DNA of 64,000 nucleotides from UBA4416 sp020846025 (GTDB taxonomy: Bacteria; Bacteroidota; Bacteroidia; B-17B0; Aurantibacillaceae), in NCBI GenBank assembly GCA_963169295.1, contig CAUJDD010000119.1, positions 1-64,000 of the forward strand, given 5' to 3'. Both the position numbers and the translations under genes were made by a program. A model generated the notes under the pieces. It had not been told where the DNA came from, did no database searches, and saw nothing but the letters and a program-made list of their open reading frames with translations. Positions 27,101-35,278 of the stretch are shown here, piece by piece (within the stretch, counting starts at the first letter, position 1; each line of letters begins with the position of its first letter).

Positions 27101-27639
27101 TAGATAACCAAATCTGATTCAGGATAAAAACTAAAATTAGGGTTATTCAATACCTTTTGCATGTGGGCTTCTTCTTCTTTATTTTCCCATTTATATTTTT
27201 TAGCTTTTACTTTTTTTAGTGCAAACTGTAAAGCTTGTTGTTCGGTTAAAACAACCTTATTTGAAATATCAATATCTTTAAACCAATCGCCACTAAAAGA
27301 CTTTACTTCATTATTTTTAGTATGGGCAATAAGCATGGAGCGCTCTACTTTGTAACCTTTAAAATATTGCTCATACTTTGTATGTTGCATCCCAATTCCG
27401 TCTTTACTGGTTTTTAAAGCTACAAACGAATAATTACTATTTTTAATTACTGAGTTTGTCATCCAATTGGGAAACTCTTGAATGTTTAAATGTCTCGACT
27501 CATCCAAACTAACTTGTAGTGGTAAGTTAGTAAGGTTAGAAACATAATCAACTTTGGCACCCTCAATGTTTAAATTAGTTTGCTGTGCAAATGCTAATCC
27601 AACAAATAAGGAAGTAAGAATAGTGTAGTATATTTTCAT
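24151..27639 (-). CDS. Secreted M4 (thermolysin-like) metalloprotease with T9SS signal
   Basis: A signal peptide (to about residue 18) is followed by an FTP/PepSY-type propeptide (about 50-225). The M4 catalytic domain (about 235-550) has the zinc motif HEITH (370-374), the third ligand E393 in NEGFADIFG, and a PHANAG motif at the position of the thermolysin catalytic His. Then come a PKD domain (WYFGDGTTSTLENPSHTY), several Ig-like repeats with SxxTYxWSTG motifs, and a type A T9SS C-terminal domain (VFPNPAST... to the end). The enzyme should be exported, cleaved from its propeptide and attached to the surface or released to digest proteins. It is transcribed alone. The 237-bp upstream gap shows no clear promoter box. 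Confidence 0.92.
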   Translation of the reverse strand: MKIYYTILTSLFVGLAFAQQTNLNIEGAKVDYVSNLTNLPLQVSLDESRHLNIQEFPNWMTNSVIKNSNYSFVALKTSKDGIGMQHTKYEQYFKGYKVERSMLIAHTKNNEVKSFSGDWFKDIDISNKVVLTEQQALQFALKKVKAKKYKWENKEEEAHMQKVLNNPNFSFYPESDLVIYPSIQKDKSINYHYTYKFTIYAEEPLYKANVYVDATSGNIIREQNLICTANSNGTANTKYSGTQTLTTDSYTAGYRLRESARGLGVETYNLNNGSNYGSATDFTNSTNTWTSTGVHQAATDAHFGAEVTYDYYYQTHNRNSIDDAGFKLLSYVHYSNNFVNAFWDGYRMTYGDGNISQGFDVMTALDVCGHEITHGVVEHTAGLNGGEADALNEGFADIFGTSVEWYARPSQHDWIMGKDIMPSGTGIRNMSNPNQLSDPDTYLGNYWDPNDEPHANAGPCIYWFYLLSVGGSGTNDNSQTYSVSGITMSKAEAIAYRALAFYMTPSTDYANVRVCTIQAAKDLYGACSNEVIQTTNAWYAVGVGAQYTTPTLAPAFISPYPSSCSVPALINFTNTTVGGATYTWYFGDGTTSTLENPSHTYSVAGTYTVKLVATGCTANKDSITKNSYIVINPPSGPTTTGASRCGSGTVTLNASGTGVLDWYSAASGGTVINTGTSFTTPTLTNTTTYYVSTTNSVAPINGAPATNTTLGGGSYLNYPHYLTFDALTDLTIKTVDIYASSVGTRTIYIANSSGTTLDTKYINITTTGKNTITLNFHVVAGTNYYLVADGSLIDLYRNNTGATYPIPVGTLASITGHDVMSSAPNYYYYFYNWVVQKDGCTSARTPVTASITASGGSVTVNSASVCAGSSVVLNANGGTTYQWSTGATTSSISVTPTMTSVYSVTSTVSGCTGSVTSSGTVTVNQLPNVVANANPTTICVGNTTSISATGASTYSWSTGGTSASFTAAPTGNITYTVTGTDANGCKKTVTKSIIVNPLPNVSLSLSDDSVCTNDASVTLTGSPTGGTYLGTAVSSNSFDPQSAGQGTFTLSYSYTDANNCSNSNSQVINVDVCTGILSHLSLDNVFVFPNPASTILHIKLPQEMLSAIYSIEIFDVIGKQVYSTKPTNVETICYINALANGIYNCRITTMEHKVITKRFVKE

Positions 27640-27876
27640 GTTGAATTTTTTTGTTTTACTAAACTATACTATATCTAGTTGAAATTCAATAAGGCTAGCC
27701 CTCTATTTTATCATTATTTTTGTTTTTACAGACTTTATCCAGAAAAAAACCAATCAAACGCCAAATTTATCCTATTTGAGATAGTATAACTAATTACTAA
27801 ATCTTTTTTTCATTTTTGAAATATAATGCTACAATTTATAGCAACAGTCTGCTATCTTTTTAAATAATTTTAAAAT

Positions 27877-28959
27877 ATGATAACAGCTATGCAAAATTCC
27901 ACATCTAATAATTATTATAATGGGAGAGGTGCTCAAATTAACACCCAAAATAAATTCTCAACCCAACAATATGCACAAGACCATATAGAGGGCATTGACG
28001 AAGAACTCCTTCAAAAAGAAAAAACTCAAATCATATACACCTACCCTAAAACTATAATTAACAAAGTAGAAAGTACAGATATAGGTTTAGCTTATTCATT
28101 AAACCCATACCAAGGTTGTGAGCATGGGTGTATTTATTGTTATGCCAGAAACTCTCACGAATATTGGGGTTATAGCGCTGGACTTGATTTTGAGAGAAAG
28201 ATTATGGTAAAGAAAAACGTATCCGAATTATTAGAAGTTCAGTTTAGCCAAAAGAATTGGAAACCCAAACCAATTATGCTGTCAGGAAATACAGATTGCT
28301 ATCAACCAATTGAGAGAGGACATGAACTTACACGACAAGTTTTAAAGACTTGTTTAAAGTACAAACATCCCATAGCAATCATTACCAAAAACACCCTAGT
28401 ATTACGAGATTTAGACATCTTAGCCGAATTAGCAGCACATCAATTAGTGCATGTAATGATATCTATTACAGGAACTGATGAAAAAACACGTCAAATATTA
28501 GAACCTAGAACAGCCACTTATAAAAACAGATTTAAAACCATTGAAACACTTGCCCAACATCACATTCCTTGTGGTGTAATGGTTGCTCCTATTATTCCTG
28601 GTATTAATAATCATGAAATACCCAGCGTATTAGAAACAGCAGGAAATGCCGGAGCTACAGCAGCTGGTATTACCATTGTGAGACTTAACGGCGCTGTAGA
28701 ACTTATCTTTAAAGATTGGCTACTAAAAAATTTCCCAGATAGGGCACATAAAGTTTGGAATCAGATTATGGATTGTCATGGCGGAAAGGTAAGTGATAGC
28801 CGCAAAAGCATTAGAATGAAAGGTGAAGGTAAAATAGCAGAATCTATTATGCAACTTTATAAACTTTCAAAAGAAAAGTTTATTCCTGAAGATACCTTTA
28901 AATTTAATTGTAATATATTTAATCATAAGGCTGGTGAAGCTCAACTTAGTTTGTTTTAA
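27877..28959 (+). CDS. PA0069 family radical SAM protein (SplB-like)
   Basis: The radical SAM cluster motif is CEHGCIYC (C81, C85, C88), preceded by SLNPYQG, a hallmark of this family. The length of 360 residues is typical. The family is related to spore photoproduct lyase, but its substrate is not established, so DNA repair should not be assumed. An ATG at 27889 is an alternative start. It stands alone upstream of rpe with a 94-bp gap that holds the rpe promoter. Confidence 0.85.
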   Translation: MITAMQNSTSNNYYNGRGAQINTQNKFSTQQYAQDHIEGIDEELLQKEKTQIIYTYPKTIINKVESTDIGLAYSLNPYQGCEHGCIYCYARNSHEYWGYSAGLDFERKIMVKKNVSELLEVQFSQKNWKPKPIMLSGNTDCYQPIERGHELTRQVLKTCLKYKHPIAIITKNTLVLRDLDILAELAAHQLVHVMISITGTDEKTRQILEPRTATYKNRFKTIETLAQHHIPCGVMVAPIIPGINNHEIPSVLETAGNAGATAAGITIVRLNGAVELIFKDWLLKNFPDRAHKVWNQIMDCHGGKVSDSRKSIRMKGEGKIAESIMQLYKLSKEKFIPEDTFKFNCNIFNHKAGEAQLSLF

Positions 28960-29038
28960 AACAACGACAAATTTTAAATTAAGGGTTAAATAATCCTAAT
29001 GTTAATATAAATTCCTATCATTTTATTTTATATTTTCA

Positions 29039-29046
29039 TACTTTTG
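29039..29046 (+). promoter_or_regulatory. -7 promoter box (TACTTTTG) of rpe
   Basis: A TAnnTTTG match ends 7 nt before the rpe ATG. It suggests a very short leader. No TTTG lies at the expected -33 distance. Confidence 0.5.
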
Positions 29047-29053
29047 AGGCATT

Positions 29054-29704
29054 ATGTCACATTTAGTTGCCCCGTCTATTTTATCTGCTGATTTTGGAAA
29101 TTTGCAAAGAGACATTGAATTAATCAATCAATCAGAAGCAGATTGGTTTCATGTTGATATAATGGATGGTGTATTTGTACCCAATATCTCATTTGGTTTC
29201 CCTGTTTTAAAATCTATTCAAAAACATGCTAAAAAACCTTTAGATGTTCATTTGATGATTGTAGAACCTGACAAATACATTCAAGCTTTTAAAGATGTAG
29301 GAGCTGAAGTATTAACAGTACATTATGAGGCTTGCACTCACCTTCATCGAACACTACAACATATTAAATCACTAAACATGAAAGCTGGTGTAGCCATTAA
29401 TCCACACACGCCTATTTCTGTACTAGAAGATATTATTATCGAAACTGATTTGGTATGCTTAATGAGTGTGAATCCTGGATTTGGTGGACAAAAATTCATT
29501 GAAAATACTTACACCAAGATATTAACTTTAAAAAAACTAATTCAATCTAAACACGCTCATACCTTAATTGAAATTGATGGTGGCGTAGATTTGAATAATT
29601 ATCAAAAACTAATACATAGTGGTGCTGATGTACTAGTAGCGGGTAATACCGTTTTTAGCAGTACCAATCCAACACAAACCATTTTAAAATTAAAAAAAGT
29701 ATAA
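29054..29704 (+). CDS. rpe: Ribulose-phosphate 3-epimerase
   Basis: This TIM-barrel enzyme interconverts ribulose-5-phosphate and xylulose-5-phosphate in the pentose phosphate pathway. Metal-binding and catalytic motifs are visible: SILSADFGNL at the N-terminus, FHVDIMDGVFVPN (H33, D35), VHLMI, SVNPGFGGQKF and EIDGGV. The length of 216 residues is normal. A promoter box lies just upstream, and sodA follows after 21 nt, probably in the same transcript. Confidence 0.96.
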   Translation: MSHLVAPSILSADFGNLQRDIELINQSEADWFHVDIMDGVFVPNISFGFPVLKSIQKHAKKPLDVHLMIVEPDKYIQAFKDVGAEVLTVHYEACTHLHRTLQHIKSLNMKAGVAINPHTPISVLEDIIIETDLVCLMSVNPGFGGQKFIENTYTKILTLKKLIQSKHAHTLIEIDGGVDLNNYQKLIHSGADVLVAGNTVFSSTNPTQTILKLKKV

Positions 29705-29725
29705 ACCTTAAAAAAACAACAGATT

Positions 29726-30337
29726 ATGGCTTTTGAACTTCCAAAATTAAGTTATGCGTATAACGCATTAGAACCACACATTGATGCTAAAACTATGGAA
29801 ATACACCATACAAAACATCATCAAGCGTATGTTACAAACTTAAACAATGCTATTGCAGGTAGTGATGCCGAAAAATTAAGCATTGAAGAAATTTGTAAAA
29901 ACATTTCTAAATATCCAGCTGCCGTTCGTAATAACGGAGGCGGACACTATAACCATTCATTATTTTGGACAGTAATGGGTCCAAATGCTGGCGGAACACC
30001 ATCTGGCGATTTAGCAAAATCTATTGAAACAGATTTAGGAGGCTTCGATAAATTTAAAACAGATTTCATGAATGCTGGCGCAACTCGTTTTGGATCCGGC
30101 TGGGCTTGGTTATGTGTAAAATCTGATGGAAAATTAGCAGTTTGTTCTACCCCAAATCAAGATAATCCATTAATGGATATTGCTGATTGCAAAGGAACTC
30201 CAATTTTAGGATTAGATGTTTGGGAGCACGCTTACTATTTACATTATCAAAATCGTCGTCCTGATTATATGAATGCGTTTTTTAATGTAGTAAACTGGAA
30301 AAAAGTAGAGGAGCTATACGCTGCTGCTAAAAAGTAA
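29726..30337 (+). CDS. sodA: Superoxide dismutase, Mn-type
   Basis: The metal ligands H27, H77, D164 and H168 (DVWEHAYYLHYQNRRPDY) are all present. GGGHYNHSLFW and the Gln in STPNQDNPLM favour Mn over Fe, although Bacteroidota enzymes can be cambialistic. It dismutates superoxide in the cytoplasm; there is no signal peptide. The length of 203 residues is normal. It is co-directional with rpe and followed by a strong terminator. Confidence 0.95.
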   Translation: MAFELPKLSYAYNALEPHIDAKTMEIHHTKHHQAYVTNLNNAIAGSDAEKLSIEEICKNISKYPAAVRNNGGGHYNHSLFWTVMGPNAGGTPSGDLAKSIETDLGGFDKFKTDFMNAGATRFGSGWAWLCVKSDGKLAVCSTPNQDNPLMDIADCKGTPILGLDVWEHAYYLHYQNRRPDYMNAFFNVVNWKKVEELYAAAKK

Positions 30338-30365
30338 TATTGAACCCAAATTATTGTTACAAACT

Positions 30366-30399
30366 AAAAAAGGCTGTATCTTTTGATACAGCCTTTTTT
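30366..30399. terminator. Strong bidirectional terminator
   Basis: A 15-bp perfect stem (AAAAAAGGCTGTATC with its reverse complement) closes a TTTT loop between convergent sodA and the transketolase gene. Confidence 0.88.
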
Positions 30400-30443
30400 A
30401 ATTTCCAAACACACAAGTAATAAGTGTTTGTAAGGAGTTATGA

Positions 30444-31397
30444 TTATTTTCTTTTCAATACTTTATTTACGGCTTCAATGATATTAATAGTATCTAAACC
30501 ATATTTAGTCATTAATTCATCTGGTGTGCCGCTTTCTCCAAAACTATCGTTTACAGCCACATATTCCTGAGGTGTTGGCTGATGTTGTGCTAACAATTGT
30601 GCTACACTATCGCCTAATCCGCCATGACGTTGATGCTCTTCGGCTGTTACAATACATTTAGTTTTTGAAACTGATTTTAAAATAGTTTCATTATCTAATG
30701 GTTTAATGGTGTGAATATTTATAATTTCTGCAGAGATACCTTGTTCGGCTAATTTCTCACCAGCTTCAATAGCCTTCCACACTAAATGCCCAGTAGCAAC
30801 AATCGTTACATCAGTTCCTTCATTAAGTATAATAGCTTTTCCTATTTCAAATGATTGATTAGCATCAGTGAAATTAGGCACTGCTGGTCGTCCAAATCGT
30901 AAATAAACAGGGCCTACATGTTTTGCAATGGCAATAGTAGCTGCTTTAGTTTGATTATAATCGCAAGGATTAATGACTACCATTCCTGGTAACATTTTCA
31001 TTAACCCAATATCTTCTAAGATTTGATGTGTAGCTCCATCTTCGCCAAGAGTTAAACCTGCATGTGATGCACATATTTTTACATTTTTACCTGAATAAGC
31101 TACGCTTTGTCTTATTTGGTCATATACTCTACCTGTACTAAAATTTGCAAAAGTTCCAGTAAAAGGAATCTTTCCACCGATGGTTAATCCAGCAGCTATA
31201 CCTATCATGTTAGCTTCAGCAATTCCTACTTGAAAAAAACGATCTGGATTTTCTTTTTGAAAAGCATCCATTTTTAACGAACCTGTTAAATCAGCACATA
31301 AAGCAACAACCTCTGGGTTTGTCTTTCCTAATTCCGATAATCCTGCCCCAAATCCTGAACGTGTATCTTTCTTCTCAGTGAATGTATATTTTTTCAT
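30444..31397 (-). CDS. Transketolase C-terminal subunit
   Basis: This 317-residue protein matches the C-terminal half of transketolase (pyrimidine-binding plus C-terminal domains). The cofactor-contacting Glu lies in QVGIAEANMIGIAAGL, with ATHQILEDIGLM and RFGRPAVP following. It transfers two-carbon units between sugar phosphates only together with an N-terminal TPP-binding subunit. In split-transketolase organisms that half is usually the adjacent upstream gene; here the upstream gene is divergent and unrelated, so the partner must lie elsewhere. I chose the ATG at 31397 (MKKYTFTEKKDTRSGFG), which fits the family N-terminus better than 31412. A 1-deoxyxylulose-5-phosphate synthase-like role is unlikely at this length. 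Confidence 0.87.
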   Translation of the reverse strand: MKKYTFTEKKDTRSGFGAGLSELGKTNPEVVALCADLTGSLKMDAFQKENPDRFFQVGIAEANMIGIAAGLTIGGKIPFTGTFANFSTGRVYDQIRQSVAYSGKNVKICASHAGLTLGEDGATHQILEDIGLMKMLPGMVVINPCDYNQTKAATIAIAKHVGPVYLRFGRPAVPNFTDANQSFEIGKAIILNEGTDVTIVATGHLVWKAIEAGEKLAEQGISAEIINIHTIKPLDNETILKSVSKTKCIVTAEEHQRHGGLGDSVAQLLAQHQPTPQEYVAVNDSFGESGTPDELMTKYGLDTINIIEAVNKVLKRK

Positions 31398-31604
31398 GTA
31401 TTTTAAATGCAATTTTTAGACTGCTAAACTACAAATTAGATTTTTATTTTTTTCTCATCAATACCTTAATGTATATAGATGTTTTAATATTTTTTACACA
31501 ATTAGCTTATTATTAGTTATTTTCTGTTAATTACTTTTGTAGCTCAATTGTACTACTTTTAAAAAAAATGTAACTTTTGTAATTAATTGTATTATAAAAT
31601 AACA

Positions 31605-32537
31605 GTGAGATTTTTTTATACTTTACATATACTACTGTTTACTTTTGCTGGATTTGCACAGCTAACAGACTCTGAACTTAAAGAATTTATGAAAGCTGAA
31701 GACACTCTTAAAAAAATTCAAGCTTATGTATTTCATAGTAAAAAAGAAAGTAGCCGTTTTGAAGCCAATAAGATTTTTCTGAATTTATGGAAAGAGGTTT
31801 TGAGTAATGAAAAATCATTGCAGTTTCCATTTGATAGTTTAAAAGAAGTGTCTCGGTTATTATCTCCAGATAAAAAATTACGTATCATCACATGGAATAT
31901 GTTAAGAGAGGATGAAACCCATGTGTTTTTTGGTTTTATACAAGTTAATAATGTAAAGGTTACTAAAAAAGGACTATTTAAAAAAGATATCACCTCGAAA
32001 TATGAGGTATTTCCATTGCTTGATAAGTCTGCCAGCGTTAATAATCCGGAGCTATATGTTGGCACAGCCGACAAATGGTTTGGAATGTTGTATTATGACA
32101 TCATAAAATCTGATGATGATTTTTATACTTTGTTAGGCTGGGATGGTAACACAAAATTAGCACAACGTAAATTTATAGATATTCTTACTTTTAAACCAGA
32201 CGGAACGCCTGTATTTGGAAAAGATGTTTTTAAAATACCAAATAAATTCGCCAAGCGAGTTATGTTTGAGTATGCAAGCGAAGTAGCAATGTCTGTTAGA
32301 TATAACGCCAATAGAAAACAAATTATATATAACCATTTAGCGCCCAACACAGATGATCCTACGCTTCAAAATCAATACCAATATTATGGCCCAGATGGAA
32401 GTTATGATGCTTTATTTATGAAAAAAGGACATTGGGTGTATGAGCCAGCTATTGATATTAGGAAAGAGAAAGATAAAAACGATAATGCTCAAAAACCAGA
32501 TCCTAATAAGCAACAACCCGTTTACAAACCTAAATAA
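31605..32537 (+). CDS. Hypothetical secreted protein
   Basis: I do not recognise this protein of about 310 residues. A signal peptide is clear if translation starts at the GTG at 31605 (MRFFYTLHILLFTFAGFAQ); the frame also has a TTG at 31587, and no ATG is available upstream. The body is mixed alpha/beta with Trp-rich stretches (ADKWFGMLYYDI, LLGWDGNTKLAQRKFID) and a Lys/Pro-rich tail. It ends 3 nt before the PorE-like gene, so the two are probably co-transcribed and may act in the same envelope process. Confidence 0.7.
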   Translation: MRFFYTLHILLFTFAGFAQLTDSELKEFMKAEDTLKKIQAYVFHSKKESSRFEANKIFLNLWKEVLSNEKSLQFPFDSLKEVSRLLSPDKKLRIITWNMLREDETHVFFGFIQVNNVKVTKKGLFKKDITSKYEVFPLLDKSASVNNPELYVGTADKWFGMLYYDIIKSDDDFYTLLGWDGNTKLAQRKFIDILTFKPDGTPVFGKDVFKIPNKFAKRVMFEYASEVAMSVRYNANRKQIIYNHLAPNTDDPTLQNQYQYYGPDGSYDALFMKKGHWVYEPAIDIRKEKDKNDNAQKPDPNKQQPVYKPK

Positions 32538-32540
32538 ATA

Positions 32541-34583
32541 ATGAAATATTTTTTATTCCTTCTTCTTATTATAAGTTCTATTCATGTCATGGCACAAGAT
32601 GATGAAGAATCAGCATCTAAATATTGTGGCGAACCCGATAAAAAAGCATTGAAACTATTTGAAAAAGCACAAGATAAAAAGAAGTTTAAAAAACCAGAAC
32701 GCTTAGCATTTTTAAGAGAATGTTTAGCTATTGACGAAGAATTTCCAGAAGCCAATTGGGCCATGGCTAAAGAAATTATTGTTCATTGTAAATTAGAAGA
32801 TAAACCTTTCTCTCCAGCAGTACCATTTATGCTCAAAGCTATTGCTTCGTGCCCACAAATACATTCTGAACCATATTATTACATTGGCTTTAGTTTTTAT
32901 GAAGAAATGAAAAATGATTCAGCTATTAAATACCTCGAAAAGTTTATAAAATTTAAAGACGATGACGATAAAAAATTCTCTAAAGATTATGAAGGTGAAA
33001 TTTATCAAGCTAAAGAGATGGTAAAGTTCGCAAAGAAGGAAAAAGAACTTAAAAAGAAAATAGTACCATTTAATCCTAAGGTGGTTACAGGTGTTTCTAC
33101 AAAATCTGATGAATACTTAGCTTATATATCACCCGATGATAAATTATGTTTTTTTACGCGTAAGTATCCATTAAAATCTATGAATACAGTAAAGGTACTT
33201 GATGGAGAAAAAGAAGTGTTTATGATGGCTCAACGAGATAAAACAGGGGTATTTAATGCTGGAGAACAAATGTCACCACCGTTTAATACTACTGACGATA
33301 ATCAAGGAGGATGTACAATTTCTATTGATAACAAAGTGTTATACTTTGCTATGATGCGTAATGAAGGAGGTGCTCAACCTAATTGTGATATCTACATGAG
33401 TAAGAATGAAGGTGATTATTGGACAGATATTCAAAAAATTGGAGCTAATGTCAATCACCCTATTTATTGGGATTCGCAACCTACACTTAGTGCTGATGGA
33501 AACTCATTATACTTTGCAAGTGATAGACCAGGAGGTTATGGTGGTGTAGATTTATATGTAACTAGAAAAGACCCAAAAACAGGAGTTTGGGGAGTACCAC
33601 AAAACTTAGGACCAAAAATTAATACACGAGGCGATGAAAAAACACCGTTTATTCACTCTGATAGTGAAACATTATATTTTAGTTCGGGACCTAATTCAAA
33701 ATTAGGTGGAGGGCATTATGGCTTTGGAGGTATGGATATTTTTTATGTAAGAAAAGATGAAAAAGGAGAATGGATGGAACCGGAAAATATTGGATACCCA
33801 ATAAATACAGAGGCTGATGATGTAGGTTTTATAGTAAGTACAGATAGTAAAACAGGTTACTTCTTTTCTTATGACGAAGGTAAGATGCGAGGTAAAGGCA
33901 TTGGAAAATACGATTTATATTCATTTGAATTATATAAAGAAGCTCGACCTCAAGAAACTACATTTATTAGTGGGGAGCTAAAAGACAAAGCTGGAAATAA
34001 AATAGAAGGTGCCAAAGTAGAATTAACTAACACGGTTACTAAAGAAAAAACATTAGCTGTAGTTGATTCTACTTCTGGAACTTTTATGGTGGCTGTTAAT
34101 TTAAAAAAGAAAGATGATGTGTTGCTTACAGTAAAAAAAGATGATTATGCATTTAGTTCAAAAATTGTAAGTGTAAAAGAAGCGAGTTTTGCTAAACAAC
34201 CCGAACCTGTAAAAATAGAAGTAAATGAAGCTAAAGCGGGAAGTTCATTTGTCATAAATAACATTTATTATAACACTAATTCTGCCGATTTAAAATCAGA
34301 ATCATTTATTGTGCTTGAGGCATTTGCCGAGTACCTCAAAGAAAATCCAAGTATAAATATTGAGATACAAGGGCATACTGATAATGTAGGTAGTGCTAAA
34401 GACAATGAGGCTTTATCGGCAAATCGTGCTTTTACGGTAAAAGCATTTTTAGAGGAAAAAGGAGTAGTTGGTAAACGCATTTCGGCTAAAGGTTATGGAG
34501 CAAGTAAACCAATTGCCGACAACTCATCAGAAGAAGGTAAGGCTAAAAACCGTAGAACAGAGTTTCTTATAAAATCTAAATAA
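32541..34583 (+). CDS. OmpA-family protein with TPR, propeller and CRD (PorE-like)
   Basis: A signal peptide (MKYFLFLLLIISSIHVMAQ) precedes a TPR-like helical region (about 30-170). Next is a beta-propeller of PD40/WD40-like repeats (about 185-460; LYFASDRPGGYGGVDLYVT, LYFSSG, GGMDIFYVRK), then a carboxypeptidase regulatory-like domain (about 472-560) and an OmpA C-terminal peptidoglycan-binding domain (about 565-680; GHTDNVGSAKDNEALSANRA). This order is that of PorE, the T9SS component described in Porphyromonas gingivalis that links the secretion machine to peptidoglycan. Unlike a lipoprotein, there is no lipobox Cys. Many Bacteroidota have several paralogs of this layout, so PorE itself is not certain. 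Confidence 0.85.
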   Translation: MKYFLFLLLIISSIHVMAQDDEESASKYCGEPDKKALKLFEKAQDKKKFKKPERLAFLRECLAIDEEFPEANWAMAKEIIVHCKLEDKPFSPAVPFMLKAIASCPQIHSEPYYYIGFSFYEEMKNDSAIKYLEKFIKFKDDDDKKFSKDYEGEIYQAKEMVKFAKKEKELKKKIVPFNPKVVTGVSTKSDEYLAYISPDDKLCFFTRKYPLKSMNTVKVLDGEKEVFMMAQRDKTGVFNAGEQMSPPFNTTDDNQGGCTISIDNKVLYFAMMRNEGGAQPNCDIYMSKNEGDYWTDIQKIGANVNHPIYWDSQPTLSADGNSLYFASDRPGGYGGVDLYVTRKDPKTGVWGVPQNLGPKINTRGDEKTPFIHSDSETLYFSSGPNSKLGGGHYGFGGMDIFYVRKDEKGEWMEPENIGYPINTEADDVGFIVSTDSKTGYFFSYDEGKMRGKGIGKYDLYSFELYKEARPQETTFISGELKDKAGNKIEGAKVELTNTVTKEKTLAVVDSTSGTFMVAVNLKKKDDVLLTVKKDDYAFSSKIVSVKEASFAKQPEPVKIEVNEAKAGSSFVINNIYYNTNSADLKSESFIVLEAFAEYLKENPSINIEIQGHTDNVGSAKDNEALSANRAFTVKAFLEEKGVVGKRISAKGYGASKPIADNSSEEGKAKNRRTEFLIKSK

Positions 34584-34591
34584 GATAATTT

Positions 34592-35227
34592 TTATAAAAA
34601 CGGATTGTTTAACTTCTCAAATCCTATAGTGGTAGGCATTCCATGACCACTATACACCTTCATATCGTCGCCTAGTGGAATTAACTTTTGTTTAATAGAA
34701 TTAATTAATGTGTCAAAATCGCCCATTGGCAAATCAGTTCTACCAATACTTCCATAAAACAACACATCGCCACTTATCATAAATTTTTCCTCTAAATTAT
34801 AAAAAGAAATACTACCAGGCGAATGTCCAGGTGTATGTATGGTTTGCAACTCCGAATTCCCAAAATAAATAACATCACCTTCCGAAATAAATTTTTGAGG
34901 CATAGGGCTTTGTTCTACTTGCAAACCATACATTTGTGCTGTTTCTAAATGCTTTTCTATAAAATACACATCATCTTTATGCACCTCTGGAAACAGGCCA
35001 TAGCGTTCAGCTATGTAATAATTGCCATTAATATGGTCAATATGGGCATGTGTTAAGATTAAACGTTTTGGTTTTAAGTTTTTTTGTGAAATAAACTGAC
35101 TTAATTTTTGATCTTCATTAGGCGAATTATTTCCTGGGTCTATAATAATACAGTCAAGGGTTTCATCCCATAATATATATGTGTTTTCCTGAAATGGGCC
35201 AAAACTAAAATAGTGTATTTGAATCAT
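34592..35227 (-). CDS. Metallo-beta-lactamase fold hydrolase (glyoxalase II-like)
   Basis: The metal motif THAHIDH (H60, H62, D64, H65) and further ligands in TPGHSPGS and ISGDVLF identify an MBL-fold hydrolase of 211 residues. It is close to hydroxyacylglutathione hydrolase-like proteins (YcbL type) that hydrolyse thioesters; the physiological substrate is unknown. No signal peptide is seen. It converges on the PorE-like gene with a gap of 8 nt. Confidence 0.87.
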   Translation of the reverse strand: MIQIHYFSFGPFQENTYILWDETLDCIIIDPGNNSPNEDQKLSQFISQKNLKPKRLILTHAHIDHINGNYYIAERYGLFPEVHKDDVYFIEKHLETAQMYGLQVEQSPMPQKFISEGDVIYFGNSELQTIHTPGHSPGSISFYNLEEKFMISGDVLFYGSIGRTDLPMGDFDTLINSIKQKLIPLGDDMKVYSGHGMPTTIGFEKLNNPFL

Positions 35228-35278
35228 GGTAAGTTATTAAGAATTTTGCTAAATTTATAGCTTATTATTGATATTTTA

